From SVFI01 sp045643145 (lineage in GTDB: Bacteria; Bacillota; Clostridia; Lachnospirales; Lachnospiraceae), in contig JAZUKG010000210.1 in the NCBI GenBank assembly GCA_045643145.1, forward strand, positions 1 through 7,335: 7,335 bases of DNA. Reading direction: 5' to 3'. Shown here in pieces: positions 1 through 5,880 of the stretch. The translations under genes and the position numbers were made by a program. Every line of letters begins with the position of its first letter. Positions within the stretch are counted from its first letter, which is position 1. Below the pieces are notes generated by a model. That model did not search any database, was not told the origin of the DNA, and worked only from the letters and a program-made list of their open reading frames with translations.

Positions 1-43
1 CACAGTTTGCACAATCAACTTCAATCTTATAAGTCTTTGTCAT
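1..43 (-). CDS. Heavy-metal-associated (HMA) domain protein, N-terminal fragment
   Basis: Only the first 14 codons are in the window, reading MTKTYKIEVDCANC on the minus strand; the gene continues past position 1. The beta-strand start followed by DCANC, with cysteines 11 and 14 forming a CxxC pair, matches the metal-binding loop at the N-terminus of HMA domains. These occur as small copper/zinc/cadmium chaperones and at the front of P-type metal-exporting ATPases. The start ATG (43 to 41) has a good GGGAG ribosome binding site at 54 to 50, six bases away. The promoter and ArsR-type operator directly upstream support a metal-inducible efflux or chaperone role. Whether the full protein is a stand-alone chaperone or a P-type ATPase cannot be decided from this fragment. 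Confidence 0.7.
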   Translation of the reverse strand, partial: MTKTYKIEVDCANC

Positions 44-54
44 ATAAATCTCCC

Positions 55-90
55 ATATTAATATATGAACACTTGTTCATATATTAATAT
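55..90. promoter_or_regulatory. ArsR/SmtB-type operator, perfect 17-2-17 inverted repeat
   Basis: The left arm ATATTAATATATGAACA (55-71) and right arm TGTTCATATATTAATAT (74-90) are exact reverse complements around a CT centre. The inner part, TGAACA-2-TGTTCA in an AT-rich context, fits the 12-2-12 TGAA/TTCA operators known for the ArsR/SmtB family of metal sensors (SmtB, CzrA, CadC type). It spans the -10 edge, start site and leader of the HMA gene up to its ribosome binding site. The metal-sensing link comes from the adjacent HMA gene. The repressor gene itself is not in the window. A TetR-type operator is possible but fits the neighbour less well. Confidence 0.75.
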
Positions 91-118
91 TTTAGCTATA
101 TCTATTTAGTAGTGTCAA
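89..118 (-). promoter_or_regulatory. Sigma-A promoter of the HMA gene
   Basis: On the minus strand a perfect TTGACA -35 box (118 to 113) lies 18 bp from a TAAAAT -10 box (94 to 89). This puts the transcription start near 82, with a leader of about 40 bases to the ATG at 43. The -10 box touches the inverted repeat at 55-90, so a bound repressor would cover the start site. This is the usual layout for ArsR/SmtB-controlled metal-resistance promoters. Confidence 0.65.
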
Positions 119-123
119 TATAC

Positions 124-129
124 TATAAT
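124..129 (+). promoter_or_regulatory. -10 box (TATAAT) of the DUF2974 gene
   Basis: A perfect TATAAT lies 8 bases before the ATG at 138, which would start transcription at about 136, almost at the start codon. There is no convincing -35 box: the best-spaced hexamer, 101-106, reads TCTATT. No purine-rich ribosome binding site lies between box and start. If used, this promoter would make a leaderless or nearly leaderless message. Confidence 0.4.
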
Positions 130-137
130 AGTAATTG

Positions 138-1262
138 ATGAACATAATTGACTATTTAAAATGGCGTGGAGATTTATCTTTAAAAGTAGACCCTTTTAAC
201 GAGGTAGACAATTTGTGCATTGCACAAATGAGTTATACAAAATTTGATAAATACTTAAATGAAAAAGATGAACTTACAATAGGGGAATTAAGCGATCTTT
301 ATTTTTCGCATCACACTTTATCGGAAGTAAAAAAATCTAAATCGTTTGTTGGCAGCGCACCACTTGTATTAAAACAAATGAGTAAAACTAAGCGTTTTTC
401 TTCTATGAAAGTGCATCACTTTGTATCTATATCAAATAAAGAGAAAACGGAACAATTCTGTGCATTTCAGATAGATTTAGATTCTAAGACAACCTATGTT
501 GTTTTTAGAGGAACCGATGATACACTATATGGTTGGCAAGAAGATTTTAATTTATCATATGAAATTACTAATGCTCAAAAATCAAGTGCAGTTTATGTAA
601 ATAAGCATTTAAAAGGTAATCGCAAGTATATATTTGGCGGCCATTCAAAAGGTGGCAATTTAGCCATTTATGCCGCAACGAGAGCTTTAAAAAGAATACG
701 CAAGAAGATAAGCTTGATATATTCAAATGATGGGCCAGGATTAAACGACTTGTTTACTGACTATGACGATATTGCCGATTTATATGGACGCTATATCAAA
801 ATAGTTCCATCTTTTGATTTCTTTGGTACTATTTTTGATAGCGATTTTGCTGAACACATTATCATAAAATCAGATGAATTGTTGATGTTGCAACATGATG
901 CCATGTCTTGGCAGGTTGAAGGCAATAGATTTATAAGAGCAAATAAACTTGAACCAGAATCACTTGTTATAAAAAAAGGCATGAACGACTTTTTGAAAGA
1001 TGTTAATCTTGAACAAAGAAAAGAGTTTGTGGATTTCGTATTTGCAGCACTAGATGAGTTACATGTAAAAAATATCACTGATTTTAATAAAGTATCCTTC
1101 GTTGCTTTAGTTAATGCTTTAAAAAAGTTAATGTCAATGGACGAAAGCACAAAGAAAACAGCGACTAAATTAAGTAAAGTTTTCACTGATTTAATAGGCT
1201 ATGAAGCAAACGAAGTAATTTCAAACGTCAGTGAAAAAATTGGAACAATCTTCAAACAATAG
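138..1262 (+). CDS. DUF2974 (Mbeg1-like) alpha/beta-hydrolase family protein
   Basis: This 374-residue protein has the N-terminus typical of DUF2974 proteins (MNIIDYLKWRGD, then DPFNEVD), which favours the ATG at 138 over the TTG at 135. It shows lipase-like hydrolase features: an FRGTDD segment in the middle, the nucleophile elbow GGHSKGGN with Ser170, a conserved NDGPG segment with Asp198, and QHDAMSW with His253. Ser170, Asp198 and His253 are plausible catalytic residues, though Asp198 and His253 are assigned by position and motif only. No signal peptide or membrane segment is evident, so it is probably cytoplasmic. The family's substrate is unknown to me; a lipase or esterase activity is inferred from the fold. 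The gene is clearly AT-richer than the pst genes and stands alone between a metal-resistance promoter and a gene-free stretch. The missing ribosome binding site is unusual. Confidence 0.8.
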   Translation: MNIIDYLKWRGDLSLKVDPFNEVDNLCIAQMSYTKFDKYLNEKDELTIGELSDLYFSHHTLSEVKKSKSFVGSAPLVLKQMSKTKRFSSMKVHHFVSISNKEKTEQFCAFQIDLDSKTTYVVFRGTDDTLYGWQEDFNLSYEITNAQKSSAVYVNKHLKGNRKYIFGGHSKGGNLAIYAATRALKRIRKKISLIYSNDGPGLNDLFTDYDDIADLYGRYIKIVPSFDFFGTIFDSDFAEHIIIKSDELLMLQHDAMSWQVEGNRFIRANKLEPESLVIKKGMNDFLKDVNLEQRKEFVDFVFAALDELHVKNITDFNKVSFVALVNALKKLMSMDESTKKTATKLSKVFTDLIGYEANEVISNVSEKIGTIFKQ

Positions 1263-1329
1263 ATATGAAAAGATTCTTATTTTTGTGCCACGGCAGGACT
1301 TCGGGACTACCCGCAATTCGCAGAATAAT

Positions 1330-1355
1330 GGGGCAAAACGGGGCAATTTAGGGCA
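1330..1355. repeat. Three GGGGCA-like units with 10-bp period
   Basis: GGGGCAA (1330-1336), GGGGCAA (1340-1346) and AGGGCA (1350-1355) are spaced exactly 10 bp apart, about one helical turn. The function is unknown; it may be chance or part of a decayed element. Confidence 0.4.
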
Positions 1356-1372
1356 TCTGCTGTGCCATGAGA

Positions 1373-1494
1373 CTACCAGGAGACTACTTTTCAGCCGAAT
1401 TAAAGTGGAAAATGTAATAGTAATCGTTAAAAGGTATATAAGGTAATGCACCCCCTGTGTAGTAATCGTTAATAGGTTCTACCGGGAGACTACT
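1373..1494. repeat. Pair of 16-base direct repeats (CTACCRGGAGACTACT)
   Basis: CTACCAGGAGACTACT at 1373-1388 and CTACCGGGAGACTACT at 1479-1494 differ at one position and lie 106 bp apart. The first copy is preceded by a further AGACTAC (1370-1376), giving a local tandem. The two copies fall in different reading frames, so they do not reflect a repeated peptide. The second copy directly follows the second 18-base repeat. Confidence 0.55.
1418..1477. repeat. Pair of 18-base direct repeats (TAGTAATCGTTAAWAGGT)
   Basis: TAGTAATCGTTAAAAGGT (1418-1435) and TAGTAATCGTTAATAGGT (1460-1477) match at 17 of 18 positions and are 42 bp apart start to start, close to four helical turns. The pair could be a protein-binding array or duplicated recombination sites; nothing nearby identifies a partner protein. 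Confidence 0.55.
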
Positions 1495-1620
1495 ACATTC
1501 GAGAAATAGGCTCTATTTCGACGATAATAGGCCGATTGATGCCTGCAAAATGTGCACGTGGAGACGGAATGTCTTCTGTCACGAAACAAGTAAAAAAGTA
1601 CGGAAATAAGCTTAAAATAA

Positions 1621-1677
1621 GGGATTCCGAGAGATTTGCCGATTTGGGCAGTCTCATGGAATCCCTTTCAATTTTTT
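1621..1677 (+). terminator. Rho-independent terminator upstream of pstS
   Basis: GGGATTCC (1621-1628) pairs with GGAATCCC (1658-1665). Inner pairing comes from GAGA/TCTC (1631-1634 with 1652-1655) and TGCC/GGCA (1637-1640 with 1647-1650) around a 6-base loop. TTTCAATTTTTT (1666-1677) follows as the U-tract on the plus strand. It would stop transcription coming from the DUF2974 side and insulate the pst operon. The end of the U-tract overlaps the first phosphate half-site of the pst promoter. Confidence 0.8.
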
Positions 1678-1729
1678 ACCCGTCTTTTACTGTTCTGCGA
1701 TTTTAAAATTTACATTCATTAAATACAAT
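1675..1729 (+). promoter_or_regulatory. Phosphate-regulated promoter of the pst operon (PhoP/PhoB-type half-sites and -10)
   Basis: Half-sites TTTACC (1675-1680), TTTACT (1686-1691) and TTTACA (1709-1714) are followed by a TACAAT -10 box (1724-1729), giving a start near 1736. There is no good -35 box, as expected for an activator-dependent promoter. The half-site starts are 11 and 23 bp apart and the last is 15 bp before the -10. The same spacings recur in two other promoters of this window. Bacillus PhoP recognises TTHACA-type repeats with 11-bp spacing, which the first two half-sites match. The regulator gene is not in the window. Confidence 0.65.
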
Positions 1730-1784
1730 ACTCACTGTGATCGAAATTAGGTCAATTAAAACTATGAATCACAGGAGGTTCAAA

Positions 1785-2645
1785 ATGAATAAGAAATTTT
1801 TGAAAACGATGGCTGCTGGTATGGCAGCTCTGATGTTAGCAGGCAGTCTGGTCGGATGTGGCACTAATGCATCTAATACAAAGGATCAGAGAAGCTCGGG
1901 GGCGGAACTCCAAGGCACTGTTTCCCTCGCAGGCAGTACTTCTATGGAAAAACTGTGTGAGGCTATGAGCGAAAGCTTTATGGAGGCATACCCTGACATC
2001 ACTGTAACAGTTGAGTACACCGGTTCCGGTGCAGGAATTGAATCCCTTACGGCAGGCAGCATTGATATTGGTAATGCTTCCCGTGGGCTGAAGGATGGCG
2101 AGAAAGAAAAAGGTGCCGTGGAAAATGTAGTAGCCATCGATGGTATCGCTGTTATCGTGGACAAGGCAAATGCGGTTACAGACCTGACTACGGAACAGTT
2201 GGCAGATATCTATACCGGGAAAGTCACAAACTGGAGTGAACTGGGAGGCAGCAATGAAGCAATCGTGGTGATTGGCCGTGAAAACGGTTCCGGTACCAGA
2301 GGTGCTTTTGAAGAACTGTTAAAGGTTGAAGATGCCTGCAAATATGCACAGGAACTTGATTCTACCGGGGGAGTTCTTGCAAAGGTCGCTTCCACCCCAG
2401 GCGCGATCGGTTATGTTTCTCTGGATGTTGTGGACGAGACGGTGCAGGCAACAGCTCTGAATGGAGTGGAAGCAAATGAAGAGAATATTCTTGCTGGTAA
2501 TTATATGCTCTCACGCCCGTTTGTTATGGCAACCATGGGCGAGATCGATTCTCAGAACGAGCTGGTACAGACTTGGTTTTCGTACATTGCTTCTGAAGAA
2601 GGACAGAATGTAATCTCTTCTCTTGGACTTATCCTTCCGCAGTAA
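1785..2645 (+). CDS. pstS: Phosphate ABC transporter, phosphate-binding lipoprotein PstS
   Basis: PstS captures inorganic phosphate outside the membrane and delivers it to PstC/PstA. The start is set at ATG 1785, behind an AGGAGG site (1773-1778) with 6-base spacing; an in-frame GTG 48 bases upstream has no such site and would spoil the signal peptide. The 286-residue product starts with lysines and a hydrophobic stretch ending in the lipobox LVGC, so Cys25 would be lipidated and anchor the protein to the outer face. Phosphate-binding segments are present in the expected order: AGSTS (Ser51-Ser53), GSGAGI (80-85), DIGNASR (94-100) and GRENGSGTRGAF (from 164; Ser169, Gly170, Thr171, Arg172). 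Length is normal for Gram-positive PstS. It is the first gene of the operon, 17 bp ahead of pstC. Confidence 0.96.
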   Translation: MNKKFLKTMAAGMAALMLAGSLVGCGTNASNTKDQRSSGAELQGTVSLAGSTSMEKLCEAMSESFMEAYPDITVTVEYTGSGAGIESLTAGSIDIGNASRGLKDGEKEKGAVENVVAIDGIAVIVDKANAVTDLTTEQLADIYTGKVTNWSELGGSNEAIVVIGRENGSGTRGAFEELLKVEDACKYAQELDSTGGVLAKVASTPGAIGYVSLDVVDETVQATALNGVEANEENILAGNYMLSRPFVMATMGEIDSQNELVQTWFSYIASEEGQNVISSLGLILPQ

Positions 2646-2662
2646 GAAACGGAGGTGAGAAT

Positions 2663-3568
2663 ATGAAAGCAAAGCGTCCAAATCCAGTAGAAGGAATTGC
2701 TAAGGCGGTTTTCATTCTGTGTGGAGTGGCGGCAATCTTTGCAGTCTGTTCAATCACCGTATATATGATAGCAAAGGGCACTCCAGCTCTCTCTGAGGTC
2801 GGAGTGCTTCAGCTTATCTTTGGTACGGCGTGGAAACCAACGGCTGCTGCATCGTCATATGGTATTGCCTATATTATACTTTCCTCCATCGTGGGAACCG
2901 CTTGCAGTGTTCTGATTGGTGTGCCGATTGCAGTGCTTACGGCGGTATTTCTAACTGAGGTATCAAGCAAAAGACTCTCCTCTATCGTTGGCCCGGCAGT
3001 TGAGCTTTTGGCGGCAATTCCTTCTGTTATCTATGGCTTATTGGGACTTATGATCCTGAATCCTGTTATGTACCGCCTCGAAAAACTGATATTTGCAGGC
3101 TCGAAAACACATCAGTTTACGGGCGGATCAAATATGCTTTCAGCAATTACTGTACTGGCAATTATGATACTTCCAACAGTTATCAACATCAGCGCATCCT
3201 CTATTAGAGCGATTACAAAGGATCTGCGTGCAGCTTCTCTTGCACTGGGTGCAAGTAAGATCCAGACGATCTTTAAGGTGACAATACCTGCTGCAAAATC
3301 TGGCATCCTGACCGGTGTGGTCTTAGGAATCGGCAGAGCATTGGGTGAAGCAATGGCGATCAATATGGTGGCCGGAGGCTCTGTAAATCTGCCGCTGCCT
3401 TTCAATTCTGTCCGCTTTCTGACAACACAGCTTGTCAGTGAGATGGGATATGCGGAAGGTCTCCATAGACAGGTTCTTTTTACTGTTGGTCTGGTCCTTT
3501 ATGTGTTTATTATGGTTATCAATTTGGTTTTGATGAAGGTCAGAAAGGGGGCTGTAAGTCATGACTGA
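2663..3568 (+). CDS. pstC: Phosphate ABC transporter permease PstC
   Basis: PstC is one of two integral membrane subunits of the high-affinity phosphate importer. The 301-residue protein has about six hydrophobic helices, the first at roughly residues 13-37 and the second and third in roughly 66-131. It carries the cytoplasmic EAA loop, from about residue 189 (RAASLALGASKIQTI, then TIPAA), which contacts the PstB ATPase. GRALGEAMA near the C-terminal part is typical of PstC. The start has GGAGG at 2651-2655, seven bases before the ATG. It lies 17 bp after pstS, and its last 8 bases overlap pstA, which implies translational coupling. Confidence 0.95.
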   Translation: MKAKRPNPVEGIAKAVFILCGVAAIFAVCSITVYMIAKGTPALSEVGVLQLIFGTAWKPTAAASSYGIAYIILSSIVGTACSVLIGVPIAVLTAVFLTEVSSKRLSSIVGPAVELLAAIPSVIYGLLGLMILNPVMYRLEKLIFAGSKTHQFTGGSNMLSAITVLAIMILPTVINISASSIRAITKDLRAASLALGASKIQTIFKVTIPAAKSGILTGVVLGIGRALGEAMAINMVAGGSVNLPLPFNSVRFLTTQLVSEMGYAEGLHRQVLFTVGLVLYVFIMVINLVLMKVRKGAVSHD

Positions 3569-4445
3569 AACAGCAAATAGTCTGACTCGGAAAAAAACAC
3601 GGTATACAGACAGCCTGATGTATTTTCTGATCTACCTGTGTGCCGGATTTTCCGTGCTGCTTCTGGCAGGAATCATTCTTTATGTGTTTGTACGCGGTAT
3701 CAGCTCTGTAAACTGGAAGTTTCTAACTACGGTTACCTCTGTTCTCCATGGAACTGTCGGTATTGCCGGTAATATTGTCAATACGTTGATAATCATCCTG
3801 CTTACGATGCTGGTCGCAACTCCGATAGGAGTGGGTGCAGCCGTCTATCTGAATGAATATGCAAAGCCTGGGAAATTACTATCAATGATTGAATTTGCAA
3901 CGGAGACACTATCCGGAATTCCGTCTATTATTTTCGGTCTGTTCGGCATGATGTTTTTCGGACAGACACTGAAGCTGGGATATTCCCTTCTAACCGGTGC
4001 TTTGACGCTGATTTTGATGGTGCTCCCTCTTATTACCAGAAATACACAGGAAGCTTTGAAAACCGTTCCCACAAGCTATCGACATGGCTCTGTTGGTCTT
4101 GGAGCAGGAAAATGGTATACGATTCGGACAATCCTGCTTCCTTCAGCCATGCCCGGAATCATCACAGGTGTCATTCTCGCCACAGGTAGAATTGTGGGAG
4201 AATCCGCGGCGCTGTTATTTACTGCAGGCAGTGCGAAAGCACTCCCCAAAGCGTTCTCGGCTCTTTTCGGTAAAGTGTTTCAATCCGGAGGAACGATGAC
4301 CATACAGCTTTACTTAAGCGCAACCAGTGAAGGTGATTTTGATACAGCCTTTGGAATTGCTGTCGTCCTTCTGGTGATCGTATTCCTGATCAATATGGCA
4401 ACGAAAAAGCTGGCAGCAAAGTTTGATGTTACAAGGAGAAAATAA
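3561..4445 (+). CDS. pstA: Phosphate ABC transporter permease PstA
   Basis: PstA is the second membrane subunit and pairs with PstC to form the phosphate channel. The 294 residues include a first helix at roughly 20-46, several further helices, and the EAA loop from about residue 174 (RHGSVGLGAGKWYTI, then LLPSAMPGI). SGIPSIIFGLFG in the middle and GRIVGESAAL after the EAA loop are typical of PstA. The start codon lies inside the end of pstC with an AAGGGGG site at 3545-3551. The gene stops 2 bp before the pstB start. Length and order are normal. Confidence 0.95.
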   Translation: MTETANSLTRKKTRYTDSLMYFLIYLCAGFSVLLLAGIILYVFVRGISSVNWKFLTTVTSVLHGTVGIAGNIVNTLIIILLTMLVATPIGVGAAVYLNEYAKPGKLLSMIEFATETLSGIPSIIFGLFGMMFFGQTLKLGYSLLTGALTLILMVLPLITRNTQEALKTVPTSYRHGSVGLGAGKWYTIRTILLPSAMPGIITGVILATGRIVGESAALLFTAGSAKALPKAFSALFGKVFQSGGTMTIQLYLSATSEGDFDTAFGIAVVLLVIVFLINMATKKLAAKFDVTRRK

Positions 4446-4447
4446 AA

Positions 4448-5209
4448 ATGTCAGAACAAGCAAAAATCAGCGTGAAGGATCTTCATCTATTTTACGGAGA
4501 GAATCATGCTTTAAAGGGTGTGAGTATGGATATCCGCCCGAATGCCGTAACGGCATTTATCGGTCCATCCGGATGCGGTAAGTCTACTTTTCTGAAAACA
4601 CTGAATCGCATGAATGACTTGGTAGACAATGTCAGAATCGAAGGTCAGGTACTTTTAGACGGAGAAGACATTTATGCTCCTGGTGTTGATACAACCATTT
4701 TAAGAAAAAGAGTCGGTATGGTATTTCAGCAACCGAATCCATTTCCAATGAGTATTTATGATAATATCGCATATGGTCCTCGTGTACATGGAATTAAAGA
4801 CAAAAGAGTTCTTGACCAAATCGTAGAGGAGAGCCTTCGCGGTGCTGCAATCTTTGATGAAGTAAAGGATCGCCTTAAAAAATCTGCATTAGGCCTTTCT
4901 GGTGGTCAGCAGCAGAGAATTTGTATTGCGAGGGCATTAGCAGTCCAGCCGGAGGTGCTTCTTATGGATGAACCCACCTCTGCTTTGGACCCTATCTCCA
5001 CCTCGAAAATTGAGGAGTTAATGGAAGAATTGAAGAAAAAGTACACGGTAGTCGTTGTAACCCACAATATGCAGCAGGCGGTTCGTGTGTCAGACGATAC
5101 GGCATTTTTTCTTCTTGGTGAAATGGTAGAGTTTGGAAATACGCAGCAGCTGTTTTCTTATCCAAAGGATAAGAGGACTGAAAACTATATTACCGGACGA
5201 TTCGGTTAA
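4448..5209 (+). CDS. pstB: Phosphate ABC transporter ATP-binding protein PstB
   Basis: PstB is the cytoplasmic ATPase that powers phosphate import. All nucleotide-binding elements are intact in the 253 residues: Walker A GPSGCGKST (39-47), Q-loop FQQPNPFPMS (Gln94), signature LSGGQQQR (150-157), Walker B VLLMDEP (170-176, catalytic Glu175) and switch His206 in VTHNMQQA. The QQPNPFPMS stretch and the LNRMNDL segment after Walker A distinguish PstB from other ABC ATPases. AAGGAG at 4433-4438 serves the ATG. The gene ends 20 bp before phoU. Confidence 0.97.
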   Translation: MSEQAKISVKDLHLFYGENHALKGVSMDIRPNAVTAFIGPSGCGKSTFLKTLNRMNDLVDNVRIEGQVLLDGEDIYAPGVDTTILRKRVGMVFQQPNPFPMSIYDNIAYGPRVHGIKDKRVLDQIVEESLRGAAIFDEVKDRLKKSALGLSGGQQQRICIARALAVQPEVLLMDEPTSALDPISTSKIEELMEELKKKYTVVVVTHNMQQAVRVSDDTAFFLLGEMVEFGNTQQLFSYPKDKRTENYITGRFG

Positions 5210-5229
5210 TGTGCGCAGGAGGATTTGAA

Positions 5230-5880
5230 ATGCGATCAAAATTTGATGAACAGCTGCGTCAGCTGAATAATGAAATGACGATGATGAGCATGTTGATCGA
5301 AAAAGCTATCCAGGATACTATCGAGGCTTTTTTCAATCAGGATGCAGAAACTGCAAAAAGAATTATGAGTGAGGATGTTCTGGTAGATCAGGCACAGAAG
5401 AGAATTGAAAATATATGCTTTCAGCTTTTGATCCAGCAGCAGCCGGTGGCTAGAGATATGCGCACAATTACTGCGGCAATGAAAATGGTAACAGACATGG
5501 AGCGTATCGGTGATCAGGCTGCGGATATTGCGGAACTGACGGTTATGCTGGCAGATCATCCCTATGTGTTAAAAGCAGACAATATCAAACAAATGTCTGC
5601 AGAAACCACTATTATGCTTCTGCAGGCAATCGAGGCCTATGTGGAGCGAGATATTGTAAAGGCGCAGGCTGTCATCGATCACGATGATATTGTAGACGCT
5701 CTGTTTTTGAAGGTAAAAGCAGATCTGATTGAAACCATCCGTAACTATCCTGACCAGGGAGAACAAGCAGCCGATCTGCTAATGGTAAATAAATACCTTG
5801 AAAGAATCGGAGATCATGCAACAAATATCGCGGAATGGGTCATCTTCTCCCTGGACGAGCATAAGGAAAGAGAGAAATAA
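5230..5880 (+). CDS. phoU: Phosphate signalling and transport regulator PhoU
   Basis: PhoU links the Pst transporter to the phosphate-sensing two-component system and restrains uptake when phosphate is plentiful. The start is taken as ATG 5230 because AGGAGG (5217-5222) sits 7 bases before it; an earlier in-frame ATG at 5209 overlaps the pstB stop and precedes that site. The 216-residue protein is all helical with two PhoU repeats, each carrying the acidic metal-binding motif: DMERIGDQAADIAE (89-102) and YLERIGDHATNIAE (189-202). The length is normal. No phoP/phoR or phoB genes lie next to it here, so its signalling partner must be elsewhere. Confidence 0.95.
   Translation: MRSKFDEQLRQLNNEMTMMSMLIEKAIQDTIEAFFNQDAETAKRIMSEDVLVDQAQKRIENICFQLLIQQQPVARDMRTITAAMKMVTDMERIGDQAADIAELTVMLADHPYVLKADNIKQMSAETTIMLLQAIEAYVERDIVKAQAVIDHDDIVDALFLKVKADLIETIRNYPDQGEQAADLLMVNKYLERIGDHATNIAEWVIFSLDEHKEREK

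Larger units (their letters stand above)
1263..1620. other. Gene-free, repeat-bearing intergenic stretch
   Basis: About 360 bp separate the DUF2974 stop from the terminator before pstS. Open frames on both strands (for example 1231-1446 on plus, 1221-1451 on minus) overlap each other, lack a ribosome binding site and resemble no family I know. What can be seen is three GGGGCA-like units at 10-bp spacing (1330-1355), two diverged copies each of a 16-base and an 18-base repeat (1373-1494), a short CGGG/CCCG hairpin (1302-1313) and a GAAATAG/CTATTTC hairpin with a 3-base loop (1503-1519). It could be a decayed mobile element, a long 3' untranslated region or an unrecognised RNA. I cannot choose between these. 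Confidence 0.5.

Noticed and set aside
1247..1285. Possible terminator at the end of the DUF2974 gene (AATCTT/AAGATT then CTTATTTTT)
   Set aside because: The stem is only 6 A/T-rich pairs with a 17-base loop; too weak to call.
1290..1360. Possible tRNA or other structured RNA around the CGGG/CCCG hairpin
   Set aside because: No T-loop, anticodon stem or acceptor pairing could be assembled.
1221..1451. Overlapping open frames on both strands after the DUF2974 gene
   Set aside because: They overlap each other, start inside the DUF2974 gene or a repeat region, lack ribosome binding sites and show no recognisable motif.
1539..1706. 55-codon open frame starting at ATG 1539 (MPAKCARGDGMSS...), ending at TAA 1704-1706
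   Set aside because: No ribosome binding site, no family resemblance I can name, and the strong terminator hairpin lies inside it; more likely non-coding.
1737..1784. GTG start 16 codons upstream for pstS
   Set aside because: The AGGAGG site serves ATG 1785, the signal peptide begins there, and the predicted transcript start (about 1736) leaves no leader for the GTG.
5209..5229. ATG start for phoU overlapping the pstB stop
   Set aside because: The AGGAGG at 5217-5222 lies downstream of it and is well placed for ATG 5230, which also begins the normal PhoU N-terminus.
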